From Whitmania pigra (lineage: Eukaryota > Annelida > Clitellata > Hirudinida > Haemopidae): a DNA stretch of 64,000 bases. Shown here piece by piece: positions 14,201-26,700 of the stretch; position 1 is the first letter of the stretch; each line of letters begins with the position of its first letter. Below the pieces are notes generated by a model. That model saw only the letters and a list, made by a program, of their open reading frames with translations. It made no database searches and was not told the origin of the DNA. Made by a program: the position numbers and the translations under genes. The stretch covers positions 1,080,001 to 1,144,000 of the forward strand of contig JAJTWR010000159.1 in the NCBI GenBank assembly GCA_021613335.1, read 5' to 3'.

Positions 14201-14990
14201 CTTTTTGGTCTCCATAGTATTTGACTTGAGACAGTTTGTGTATGAAGCCTTCTAGTGTCAATGGTACTTGCTCGAAATTTTGTCTCTTTATGGAATGGCC
14301 TGCACTGTGCTCTAAGAAAGTTATAGTTGATAACGTGAGAAAAATTGGGCTCATTTTGATTCATAGAACTGCCTAGCACTTGATCTTGTCTCCAATTTGA
14401 TTCAACATAGCTATTGAAGTTGACCTTCTCTTTCTTTTTTGGTTTCAATTTGTTCTTTAAAAAATTCCAGATACCTTTGTCCTGTTCCTCTTGTTTAACT
14501 TTGCCTTCCCTATTTGGAACTGAAAGTATTGTGAGATTGGAGTTTCTTGGCTCAGATTCTCGAAGACTGATGTCTTCAGGATGGTTCATGCCAATGGAAA
14601 CAGACCTTCTCGAGATGGTCGAACTATGTGAATGAGCAGGTAATGTTTTCGAAATAGATGTATCATGCGCGTAAGTAACATCCATTGAGCCACCGTTCTC
14701 AAGGACAACTTTCAAGTCGTTACAACGAGTCAAGTGTAAGAATACGTCTATTCCCAATAATTGTGATTTTTCAGTAAGCGAAATCAAACTGTTTAAAGTA
14801 TGTAATGTTCATCAATTTCGTTACTCATATTGCGTTAAAATCAAACTCGATTTCATATAAATGATTTGTTCCGCGGTTGTAAAAAAACGGCTTGTAGGCG
14901 CTATTTTAGACAACGTTTAACAAAATTACTGCCAGCCTCCATCACTGACTCACCTGTTGTTTTGATGTTTCCATTGAAGATCATTCACAG
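11241..14990 (-). CDS. Large, mostly disordered unrecognised protein
   Basis: Exons 14990-14954, 14788-14155, 14090-14015 and 13714-11241 join in phase and encode about 1,120 residues. A first exon upstream of 14990 is still missing: the 14990 exon begins in phase 1, and a possible exon ends at a GTAAAT donor near 15057. The ordered-looking parts are at the N-terminus (NDLQWKHQNN, then EKSQLLGIDVFLHLTRCNDL) and in the small exon (LFYLCDGTAERIDRWLAESE). The 824-codon last exon is uninterrupted, rich in Ser, Lys, Glu and Asn, and has no repeat or domain I know. This layout, a short structured N-terminus and a long disordered tail, is common in cytoskeletal or scaffold proteins, but that is inference. 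The gene is head-to-head with FAF2 and tail-to-tail with the USP6NL-like gene. Confidence 0.6.
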
Positions 14991-15148
14991 CTGCAACGAG
15001 GTAAAGAGTATTTTTAGAATGTATCGAAATTCGTGATACGGTTTCGTGTCAGCTTTCCATTTACGTGGCCAGATGGTTTCCCAGTTCAGAACATTCTAAG
15101 TCAATATCAATATTTTGATATTAAAACATTTAATGTTTTTGAACCGTA

Positions 15149-18100
15149 ATGCGATCGAAACAGTCATGGTTGATTGCGTTAGGGAAAGCAGACGATCTGA
15201 AGGAGGTACACTCATTAATTTAATATACTTTAACGTAATTAAATAACAAATTTAAACACATGATTTTTCATTATTTTAATTATTTCGTAGAGTTAATATC
15301 TCAAAAGTTTCAAAGTCAAGTTCGTCTCAGCGAAACATGCCGGTTTTGGCAAGTGGAGTATTAATTAAAAATAAAAGTAAATTCTCAAACAAATTTACAA
15401 TTTCTAAACAAAATTGATGTAGGAAAAGTAAATAATTAAATAAAAGTAATTAACTTTACTTATGGACTTTATATCAACTATTGTCTATTTATAAAGTAAA
15501 AATTAACATGAACTTTAACGAATAAAATATTTGAACACTCCGATATTAATTTCTAGATATGTCCCTGCAACGAAGCAATAAAAAAAATGCAATTTAAACG
15601 TCGGTACTTATGCAAATTTACTTTACAAAAAGATATTAGTTTTCTTTGGAATATTACATCATTTCACTATTTTTTGAATTTAAAGATAATTAAATTTGCA
15701 ATCAAGCATATTGTTATATTAGTTTACATCAACAGGTTTGGTTATCTCAATCTTATCATTTCGCATGACATATCGTGAATTGCTAACATTTTAAAAATTT
15801 GGTTTAGCTTACAAGGTAGATTATAATTCAAAATATTTATGGTTAGAATTGTTGCAATAACACAATTTATGAAATTTTATGAATACCCATCGCTTAGATC
15901 AAACCACATATGCGTGTTTACAGGTCGGTAATGTCGGCCCAGATCATCATATGTTATATCTAAGACATCGTGATTTAAATTCGTTTTTAATTGTTATTAC
16001 TTTTTAGGGGTCAGATAACTAAGAAGATCGGGAGTTGGCGAAAATATATTTCTGAAAATTAGTGTTGATGTCCTATACTTGTTTGGGCTACTAGTGGCAA
16101 ACTATTTCTTCTAAGCATGCATGATATCAAAACATTAATTGTCTGGATTTTAACTCCAATATTTGAAATAATATTTTTTGTCTGGAATGCTCTGAAAAAC
16201 TCAAGTCAGTTTAACTAAATTCATTTTATTGCTCTAAAAATGATTTATTTATTGAGTTATTGCGTTTTGTAGAATGTGCAGTATTGAATGCTTTTAAAGG
16301 TTAGAAACTTTGTTAAATGAGTTATAAGGCAGTTATGAATTTTATTGTATCATATTAGACTTGTATGATCATCGCAAAGGCATATTTTTATTAATTATTT
16401 TCTTAATCTTCAGAAACGGATCCTTTGTTGGAAGTTCAAAAGTTCTGTGATTACCTTGATTCTTCAATCCTTGACAGAGAGAGTGATCAGAACAAATTAC
16501 TCCCATTGGAGCGTTGCACTTATGGTAATCTAATGGAGTCATTGAGAAAGAAGCCTAGCTATGCCTTAATTTACTTGCATGACAATGGCAACAATCGATG
16601 TTTCAATTTCTGCAGGTAATAAACGGCTGACTGCCGGTCTTCAATTGTCTTCATGTCAATTAAATATAAATATTTCTCACATCATCTAATATGCCTCATT
16701 TTTTCATTTTTGAGTAATTAATTTTAAGATTTACTTGAATTCCTTATTTAAAATGTGCCAAGCAGCCTTTTAATCATTGTTAATATTACTATCATATATT
16801 ACTTATACTATCGTTCATCATCAATGTATTTCTGCTCTTTGATTTATAGTTCAACTCTACATCATTTGAATGATGACAACTTTTTGGGATCTTCTGATTG
16901 CAAACTGTGGGCATGTTCCATAGATTCAAGTGAGGGCAGGCGAGGTAGTGAGAGCTTCATTTAGGTAATTTTTAGTGATTGAAGAGAAGTATAGTAATGT
17001 TGTAATTTGTAGTTTGCCAAACTCTGAGGGCAAGAATCTTCCCTTTTCTTGCTCTTATTGGCTTCAAACATCACAGGCCGCTGATTCTTCTCAAGCTTCC
17101 GGGTTGTGAAACAGGTTAGTTCTTTGCTTCAATAACTCTTGGATGGCCCAAGATGCTGAATGCTTCACTCAAGCACTAAATTTGTGATTTATTTGGCTTA
17201 AAAAATAACAAAATTTCATTTGAGGTCATGTGGAGTTGAGGTCAAAATTATTGAAGGTTATGAATGATAATCAGATACATATGGATGAAGCAAGAATTGA
17301 CAAGTAAGTTGAACTGAATGGCTCTAGTATCTTACGTAGTAAGTGCTGGTTTCTCATAAAATATTAAAAAGAGATATTCAACTTTCTAGTTTATTCTAAT
17401 ATTTTTTTATTATTTTTTATCCTTTGTGAAATAAAAGGCAGGAAAGAGATGCAGCCCAATCAATAAGACTTTCACAAGATGAAGAATATAATCAATCGCT
17501 TGCAGCCGATCGAGAAAAGGTTATGACCGATGCATTTGTCAATTGAATAGTCTCATGATATGTGTTCATTGTCTCAAATGCTTTATAGCAAACACGTAAC
17601 ATATAATAAAATGTGTTTTTGAGACTGAAATAAATATAGGATGCAAAAACATTTATTATGCAATTAATAAATAATAATTCCATGCCAGTTTAATGAATGA
17701 CTTTACTCCTCCTAATTCTCACCACTCGATTTTTAGGAAAAACTTAAGAGAGAAAAGCAAGAGCAAGAAATAAAACGAGTTGAAGAAGAAAATCAGAGGC
17801 GATTGGTAAGTGAAATTCAGTAAAGGTTTCCCTTAGAGACCTGTGGAATGAAACGGCTTAAAATAAATTTGCTTATGTTAGGAAAAGGAGAAGCTTAGGA
17901 ATGAAATGCGGTCGAAGCTACTTCCAGAGCCAAGCGATCTGCAAGGAGACGATGTCAAAATTCTCCTTAGATTTGCTAATGGCACGAGACTTGAAAGGAG
18001 ATTCAGTAAGAAGCAGCCATTGCAGGTAAATTAAAACCAAATTTGAGCTAATTTCTTGATGGTCATACCACTGGAAAATGTTTTATTAGTTTAACTATCA

Positions 18101-18319
18101 GAATCTACTATTTTTTGTTTATAACTGACTGATTTATTGAAATTTTAGCAACTGTATGCCTTTGCTTGTCTCCAAGAAGCATGTCCTGATGACTTTGAAA
18201 TTGTGGCAACCTTTCCCCGACGATTGGTGCCTTGTGATCCAAATTCTCCAAACTCCATCCAGACCTTTGAAGATTTTAATTTTGGCAAGACTGAAACACT
18301 TTTTGTTAATGAATTATAA
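15149..18319 (+). CDS. FAF2: FAS-associated factor 2 (UBXD8), ER-membrane p97/VCP adaptor
   Basis: The C-terminal two thirds is firm: exons 16414-16615, 16850-16944, 17013-17114, 17225-17303, 17438-17519, 17737-17805, 17882-18025 and 18149-18319 join in phase. In order they encode a UAS/thioredoxin-like domain (YALIYLHDNGNN, KLWACSIDSSEG, IFPFLALIGF), a charged coiled coil (KLKREKQEQEIKRVEEENQ) and a UBX domain with the p97-binding FPR motif (ATFPRRLVP), then stop. FAF2 brings p97 to ER-associated degradation and to lipid droplets. Just upstream, an exon ending at 16204 (starting near 16095) encodes a hydrophobic stretch (TPIFEIIFFVWNALK), matching the family's intramembrane hairpin, and it joins in phase. 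The N-terminus is provisional: exons 15149-15205 and 15293-15357 read through in phase and look UBA-like (KFQSQ...SETCRFW), but the link from 15357 to 16095 is unresolved. Confidence 0.85.
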
Positions 18320-18792
18320 AAGTTCAATGCACGTTCACCTTGCTGATACAATAGTGATTGTAAATAAAATGCTACAATTAGCCTCTTGACAAAATGTTCA
18401 AAAGAGGGAATTGGGAGAAAACTGTGTACGGAATGCAAAGCTCTCATAAAGCATAAGCAAACTCAACAAGTTGGAATTGTTTTCAGTTTAATGGAATGCA
18501 ACATTCAATGCACTTGTTTGGTTTTGGGTGTCTTTGTGCACGAGATTTTCTGTTTAGCCATGTCTTTTATTTGATGCATTTTGTAGTAAAATATAGACAT
18601 GAAAACTTCTCATGCGTGGACAAAAAACTTAATCTGCTGTTACAAATCTTTATACAAATAACAGTAAAATGTGCGTGAACAGAATCAAATATTTCATTAA
18701 GATAGCACCTTCATGTAGAGTTCAATAAAGTTGTAATCACATAAAATTAGTTTAAAAATCGTGTTGCATTAAAGAGTTTCTTAAAGATTGTT

Positions 18793-19780
18793 CTAAGGCA
18801 GATCCAGAATTCCATAGGCTTCATATATTTTCTGCACTTTATCCATAACCTTTTCACTACTGCTGCTAAGATGCTCACATTTCTTCTTGAGATCATCGGA
18901 TGGTTCATCATAATGCACCAAGGACAACAGTTTCTCTCTTGATGGACAAGCAGCCCACAGAGCCAAATGAACAGCTTTTCTAACAATCCAAGGATGAAAT
19001 TTAGCCAAGGTCTCACCATAAAGCTTTATTATGTTATCCCTGATAATAGAAGTCTGATTCGGATCAGATTTTATTAAGGTAGGAAATAGTTGGACAATAA
19101 AGGCCATGGCCCTGGATAACATTAAAGACAGTTTTTTAACTTGCCATGTATTCAATGGTTTCAAATTGTTAAGAAAAACATTTGTTGAACCTGTGGAGTC
19201 GAAGTAAGGAACGGCTACCAGAAGGTAATGCATTGTACTGAGGATCTTGGGGCTTCCTGCCACAATCATTGGGTTTGCCATCACAATTTTGGCAGCCATT
19301 TAGTCCTGAATTAATTCTTGTAGAGTCTGTTTCTAACGTACCCAATATAGTCTCAGAAGAAGCTTCTTCTAATTTTATGTCTTTAGCACTGATTAGTCCA
19401 TGAGAAATTTCGAATCTGACCATGCTTAGCACCGTTTCGTAGTGCAACCCATTAGGTCCACTGAAGTGCTTTTCTAGTATGGTGCACTTTGATTCAACAT
19501 CGTCTTTAACGAATGTAAATATTGATCCAAGTTGATTGAACAAACTGTAAAGTATTATAATGATAATGTAATATTCAAAATGAGCCCTGGCGCAAACTTA
19601 GTTTGATAACTTTTATTCGATATCATATATATCATGTATTCAAGTACATCACCTGTTGATTTTTCTGTAGGCAAACACATATTCGTCTAATTTGACGCTC
19701 TCAAGGAATTCATTCGAAATACATGTTTCTAGGTGTTTTGAAATTTGATCTAGATCGATTTTTGTGGAAATTCCACTCAT
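18793..19780 (-). CDS. CPTP: Ceramide-1-phosphate transfer protein (GLTP fold)
   Basis: Three exons (19780-19653, 19544-19191, 19111-18793) give 266 residues with the correct ends: ATG at 19780 and the family ending GILDLP followed by stop. GLTP-fold hallmarks are present: FNQLGSIFTFVKDD with the headgroup Asp58 and Lys62 pair, the Arg pair in SRSLLRLHR, and the His in KFHPWIVRKAV. CPTP moves ceramide-1-phosphate between Golgi, plasma membrane and other membranes in the cytosol. The protein is longer than the roughly 214-residue human one, mostly because of an insertion of about 40 residues before the Arg pair (around SETILGTLETDSTRINSGLN). The second intron is 79 bases and splits the Arg-Ala codon pair. 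The gene is convergent with FAF2 (474 bases between stops) and divergent from CAMSAP. Confidence 0.92.
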
Positions 19781-20794
19781 TATGATTTAGCAAAATTATT
19801 AAATCCCAGACTTGTCACTTATCACACGGGTATCATGTACTCTTATCAATCCCACGCTTACGCTTAAGTTTGTAAGTCCAAATCATCCTAGTTATGCAAC
19901 GGACTCTAATCAAATAAATAAACTTAAGTTTGTTTGAGATTGCTTAAACTGCTTTCATGTGAATTATAATAATGTAAATTATATTAATTTTATGTTTAAA
20001 AACAATCTAAAATATATCTAAACATTATCACAAGAAATACACATCCCACTCGAAGTAGTTTGTGAAATAAAAGTATTATTACAGGCTTATATAGAATTCA
20101 TTTCGACTGTGTTCAGGGATGATGAAGAGACCAAAACTTTGGCATTGATATAAATTTGGCTGGTGACATTTTTGTTCCCCAACTCTCAGGTTCGTGTCAC
20201 ATGTTAAAAAGTGAAACTCTGGAAAAATGAGCATACAGAAAATTATGCAGAGTTTTGGCTTACATAACGTCATAGGAACCTGCTTCACATGAGGTATTAA
20301 TTCTTAAATAAGAATGAGTAATTAGCTTGTTTATTAATTGGTAAACTTGAAAAAATAAGCTGTTTTAGATAATTACATTGGTTAAATATGAGTATTAAAA
20401 ATTTGCAACAACTTTGAATTACATTCAAACATGTATATTAAAATTTATATTGAAAAGTATAAAACTTAATAAAGTACAAACTCTATACAAATATTTTAAA
20501 TTAATTTGTAAATGTTCACAGTTCATACAGTTTTATTTTATACAATATTATAGAAACAATCAACACTTTAATGAAGTAAAAACCAGATACGATGTTGAAT
20601 TTTTGGTAATCCGTCAATTAAATTTGACAACATTGGATACATTTCGACATCTGTTTTTTTTTACGAATAACGGTTGCTTTCGTTGTTCCTGAACCATACA
20701 AGCAGATTTTTAGTTTTTGTGAGATTATTCAATTATGAATTCTAGAAGCCCCTTCCATGATTAATTGACGGTTGCTGCGATTTTTATAGACGGA
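19781..20794. other. Shared upstream region of CPTP and CAMSAP
   Basis: The two genes diverge from this roughly 1-kb A+T-rich stretch, so both promoters should be inside it. I see no convincing TATA or initiator. It contains one copy of a 34-base repeat at 19889-19922, listed separately. Nothing coding is evident. Confidence 0.5.
19889..19922 (+). repeat. 34-base exact repeat, copy 1 (copy 2 at 31241-31274)
   Basis: The sequence beginning TAGTTATGCAACGGACTCTA is identical over 34 bases at both places, in the same orientation, 11.35 kb apart. The flanks do not match. Copy 1 lies about 110 bases upstream of the CPTP start codon. It could be the end of a dispersed element. Confidence 0.85.
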
Positions 20795-23700
20795 ATGGAT
20801 ATTTGTATACCAGAGTTGGTGTGTCCTGAGGACTACGACTGTAAATCGGTTAGTCATCCGAAGTGCTTCAAGAAACCATGTTTGGTAAAGAGTAAATTTA
20901 ATATTGCTAGGCCAAATTGGAAGCTAGTCTTAGCTGGCTTCTTTCTAAGGCCGGAGTAAATTGGAGGAACGAGAGTGGAGTATGCACCGACGAGTGCTCA
21001 TCCTTATTAGTATGCTTTGTGATTTTGTATTTACTGTAATCCAGTTTTAATATTTTTTGCTAATGGTGATTATTTTCCTAAGAGAATGTGTTCCAGGTAA
21101 ACTTTATGATTTCCAGACACCTTCAGTTATAAATGGCCTGGCCTCTGGTTTATTTTATTTCAAAGCAATGTGCACTATTTTCCCTAAGGACATCAAATCT
21201 TTTGATCAAAGTAAGTAGCAGAAAAGTGTTTTTTACAAATTTAGGTCCACAAAACATTGTGGTTTATATTGCCCTGATGTATTATAACACAATGCACATT
21301 TTGACTCAAAAGGTCACTTAAGCATTGTTCGCTGGCTTCTCAGGCAAGGATTTGAAGTGCTTCCAGAAGAAATAAATTTTGATATCCTCAAGAAAACAGA
21401 TCTATTTGACCAGGTGAAAGATATTTCCTTTATTTTAAATATATCTGGTTAAAATTACACTGGTTAGATTACTCTAGAGTTTTACATTTTAGTTGTAATG
21501 TTTTGCTTTTATGACCAGGATATGCATATTACACTGATAGACAAGATAATGGCTGCATTTATATACCAAACATTATCTGTTGAAAATGTTGTAAAGGCTG
21601 TGAGGTAAATATTTTTTATTTAAAAGTTAATCATTTATGAATCTTATGTCAACTAATTATTTAGATTTAAAATATTTGTCATTGTAGAAGATTTTCTACA
21701 TTTTCTGCATCCTCTGAACTCCCCTCTACCATCGAGGAAACGATTGTGTTTTGGTCAAATAAAGTAAGCCAAACAGTGTGTGAGAAGTACCAGTCATTCT
21801 TGGTGCCTGAATCAAACTCAGAATTCAAGAATCACTCATTTTATGATTGCCTCATTGTCAATGAGCTTGAGGATTTTGCTTGGGGAAGATCTTTGGCTTG
21901 TTTGCTGTCCTTCTACAGGCCTGATAAGATGATCTTTGAAGGTTTTTTTTACAAATATTTTTGCATGAAAAGGTTTTCCCAAAGATTTAATTTGTTTATT
22001 GAATTTTTCTTCTTCAGATATTTGCTTGGATGAAAACTCTGGCATAGCGGACAGTCTGTATAACCTACAATTGTGTGCAGAAGTTTGCTCACAAATCTTT
22101 GATTTTCCTACATCAGCATCACAAGCACAGCTATTGCACTTGACAGTCACCGATGTGTTTTATGCTCATGTCCATCTGACTGTCAATCTGATGACCTTCT
22201 TTGCAGATCTCTTTGAATGCTTTGAGCTTTCGAATTCTCTGTTCGATGAAAATTCCAAAGGTAGTAAGGAAGATGATCTTGTAATGCAAATTTGCTTTGC
22301 ATAAACACCCAGAAATATTGTAAATGTTGTTTTGTTTACTAATGGTTATTGTTTGTTTTGTCAAATAATTGGCATGCAAGAATGCAGTTCTATGCTCATG
22401 TTTACTATTGTAGAGTAAATTTATTCAAGTCGAATATTAAATTGAAACATGACGTAAGTTGTTTACATTGTGTAAGATCTGTCAGAACCTGTACCCTTTG
22501 AGTTCTTTTTTGAATGCAGCTATTTGTTTAATTTTGCACAGGTACTTTACTACACTTAAGAGCACATTCATCCACCTTCTACACTTTTTAAAGGTTCTTA
22601 ATGCTTGCAGTTGGTGGACACGAAGTACTTCCTATCAAACTTCCCAAAATAAGTGATGCTACCAAGAGGAGTTTCTATGGCAACGTAGTTAAAGATGAAA
22701 ACGTGAAAGTTTTGCCCTCTTCTCGGTCGGTGTCAGAAAGTTTATTTGTTATAAGTTTTCCTAAGTTTTGTTTTGTGATTCACTCTATTATTTATTTTGT
22801 CAGAGCATCTTCCTTGTTGCCCTTAAGAAGAGATAGTGAGTTAATCGACATTACTTTCATAGAAGTATTAACTATCACTGTTCTACTTTAATAATCTATG
22901 TTAACAGTTAACCAAAAAGAGGAAACAAATGATGAAAAGGTAACAAAGTTTGGTCCCCTCAGTGATCACTGGTAAACTCTTCTTATACAATTCCTCATTT
23001 TCTGCTGAGAATTTAAGACCAACCAACTTATATATACAGTGCCTATCACTGGACTATGACACTCACGTTTCTTGATCATAATTTTGTCCTTAAGTAGCAT
23101 AATTATTGCTACGATGCATATAAGTTTAATAGTTTTAGGAAAATAATAATTTTATTGAATATTAATAGAAAATTTTTATAATTTACCAAAAAAAAAAACC
23201 AGGAAATGTACAAAATCATTGCAAAGCAGTGAACATCATCGTTTTACTCTGAAATTTCAAACAATGACATATTTAGCTTGTTTTATACCTTTACTTGTCC
23301 TCCCTCCAAGTTGTTAAGCCAACCTAAACCCATCTATAATAATACTAATAGAATTCATAACAAGCAGAAAGTTAATTAACATTGTTCTGTTTATATGGAA
23401 CCATATTTTGATGGATAGACTTTGACTCTTGACAAATTGTTATTTCCTGTGCATCCTTAATTTTTGAATTGCCTACAAACAACATCAAAGATACTTTACC
23501 AAGAAATTTCATTCATATTTGAATTTTATTATGGAAACATTTTGCCATATTATTAAATGTTAATAGAAGCATAAAATTATCAAAACCTTGAGCAAATATA
23601 TGTAGCAGTTTTTCAGATAACCAGACACATAGTAAGATTCTTGCAAGTGTCGTATTCTGATGACAGGCACTGTACATAAATCGTGTTATTTTAAGATATT

Positions 23701-26700
23701 GTTCATGAATTACATTTCAAAATCCATGTATTTGATTTAAATTGTCAAAATTTCAACCTAAGAATTTGTCTTAAAGTAAGAAGTCATGATTGTAGTTATT
23801 TTTCATATTTTTGCATTCAGCTTGATTAGAAAGGCAATATGTATTGATGCAAATGAAATCACAAAAGACAGAATTCATAAAGCACAAAATCACCAAGACA
23901 GTGATACAGAGGAAATTGTCTCCACCAGGGATGCATCCTCGATTGATTTGTCTTCTTCTTCTCGTGAAATTGTCGGAAATCGCATCCCAATTCCGTGCAG
24001 TACGTCGTCTTCATGTTCTTCTCGAGAGGCTTTTGTCCATTACAATCATTCAAAGTCTCATTGTTTTGAGAGACCTCATAATGCACAAGAAACTCCCAAT
24101 ATTGGTCATTACCAGTCAAGACCTTCTCATTCATTATCTTCAACAAATGATTCAGATTCCCAGAAATTGACGTTTTCAACTCCAAATTCAAAGCATACAA
24201 ACTGTGATCCAATAACAAAGTTAAAAACTAATGCTTGTGATTCTATGCTTCAGAATGATCGACATATCAGGTATTGTCATGATTTAGGCTTAATATCAGG
24301 GATTTCTAAGTTTAGGAGGCAAAGTGGGAATGGTGTTCCAAAACTTGCTTTATCTTCTCACTATCCTTCTGATGGAAATCTAAATAATTATCACACCATG
24401 ACAGATGGTGATGATGAAGTGATTAGCATAACTGGTGAAGCAGCTGATGATGAGGAATTTGCAACACCACCAGAGGAATTTGGACAAAGGCACGATAATT
24501 ATGCTGGAAAAGATTATTTTAACAATTCTAATTCAAATCTTTCAAAGGCTAATGGAGCTTTTTCAAAGGAAGTCAGCTATAGAAAGAATTTTTTGGAATC
24601 AAATAACGGTGCTTCAAATAGATCATTAAAAACGAGTTGGTTGAGACAAAAGAAACTAGCCTCTCCAGAGGATGAAGCCGCAGTTGGCCTAAGACCGACC
24701 AAAAAAGAAGCTCAGAGGAATGGTACTTTTAGAGTTGTGAAAGGATACAGAGATGAAGTCACAGATTTTGAAGAAAAACCAAAAATCTCTGCTCTTCATC
24801 CACTACTTACACAATGTCCTCATTGCCAAAAACCAGTTTCTCCTTGTTGAAGCAAAAACATCCTAAAAGTAAAAAGGCTCAAGATTTAACAAATGCTCCA
24901 ACAATTTCTCAGCCCAAATCAAATCTAACTCTGGGGAAAACAACCTGGGTTAATTCAATGGCAGGTGGTAATGCCAGTATCACTAAGGATAATGATAATC
25001 TTGACTCTCCCTCAAGCAGTATGTCTTCAAAAATGGGTTTCTTGAAAATGGAACTGATAGAAAAAAGGAGGCAGATAGAGGGAAAGAAATTGTCCTCAGA
25101 CATTCTCTGGTCTAAACAGAGACAGCAAGTGGGAACAGAAGCATTTATGCAAGTAAGAATACTTATATCTTATTCAGATTTTAAAAAGCATCTAAACATT
25201 TCAGTTTATAAACATATAAAATTTCAGGTTGTCAAAGGACATAAAAACATCAAATCTTGTGATAAAGATTTAGATCATGCAATGGAGAGGATTGTTGAAA
25301 GCTTATCTCCTGATAAGGATGTTCCAGTCTTGCAGAATTTTGAACAAGCATTTGATTCAAATGCTGCTGAATCTCTGCCTAGAGATAATTTATCAGAATA
25401 CGAGAAATACAACATTAAAGGAGTTGTCAATAATTATCCTGATTTGTACTCATCTAAGGAAAAAGATGTGAGTGTTAAGAATGAGTTTTCAGTAATCAAT
25501 CAGAATGAAGGTTTACAAAATAAAGAGGTCACTCAGGTGTTTGAAAATAACCTCGACACGGTCCGCACCATTGACCATCTCACTCACAGTCTTTCCGAGT
25601 TAAAAGGAGAAGTGAAGCGCTTATCTCTGGAACAGGACCAACTCAAAGGATTCGTATCTGTATCGCAAACACCACCAGTCACAAAAAATAACAAGAAGCT
25701 TCGCCAAACCCAAACTCAGCAGAAAGACATCTTGAGCCATCTTCAAAGGACCAAGCCTTATTCAAGTCCAATAAAAGTTCCAGATTTAGTACCTTATGAA
25801 AACTGTTACAGCAAACCACAGTTTGACAATGAATCTTTGCAACATCAGCCAAAGCCAACAACTCATATTTCTACAGCTACCAAAAGTCTGTCATATCAAC
25901 ACATGCCTTCCCACGCTTACTCGTCTCAGTTGATATCCGAAGCTAGACCGGTCGGTGGGGCAGGCTCTTCGTGCACCCCTCCGATGTATAGCGTGTATAC
26001 GACATTACCAAATAAGAGAGCACATCGTCCACTGTCTTCAGACGGTCGGTTCATACAAGTGCCCGAATATCTACCTCCCAGTGAACTAGCTTACGAGTAT
26101 CCTGGAGATGTCCTAGGCTCTTATCAACACCCATTAATGACCTTGCCACATCCTTATGCTCCACCTCACAGTTCATCACACATTGCATACCAATTTCCTT
26201 TAAGGGATCACGTTGGAAGCGTGAACATCATGCGCCATCATCCTTCTTCGATAGCCTTTACAATCCCTAACGATCCTCCTAACCTCTTACAACACAATGT
26301 TTTATCGGATTGGCCGTCTACTTCGTACCACGGAAACTACCCTAGCACTTATCAAATTGGAGACAAGGTTCCACCGGGATTTGTGCCTGGGGTTGCACCT
26401 GTGGCTTCCTTTGCATCAGATTTGAATTCAATGCATTTTCCAGATCCAAATCAAGTTATTGTAACCCTGAATTCCAATCATCCACAATCTCCCCAGTTCA
26501 CTCCTATCAATTTTAGACAGAAATCATTTGACGTAATTAACGAGCCTGCGAGTGTTCGTGCTACACCTGAGCAATCAAAGCAAGCGATGTTTACAAATCT
26601 TTCCGAAGTGGAGAACCGCCTCGATGGAGGCCACACGTTTCCAGAACAGAAAGTTGATGCGAAAGAGAGGAAATGTACAGAACCACATCCACAGCATGAT

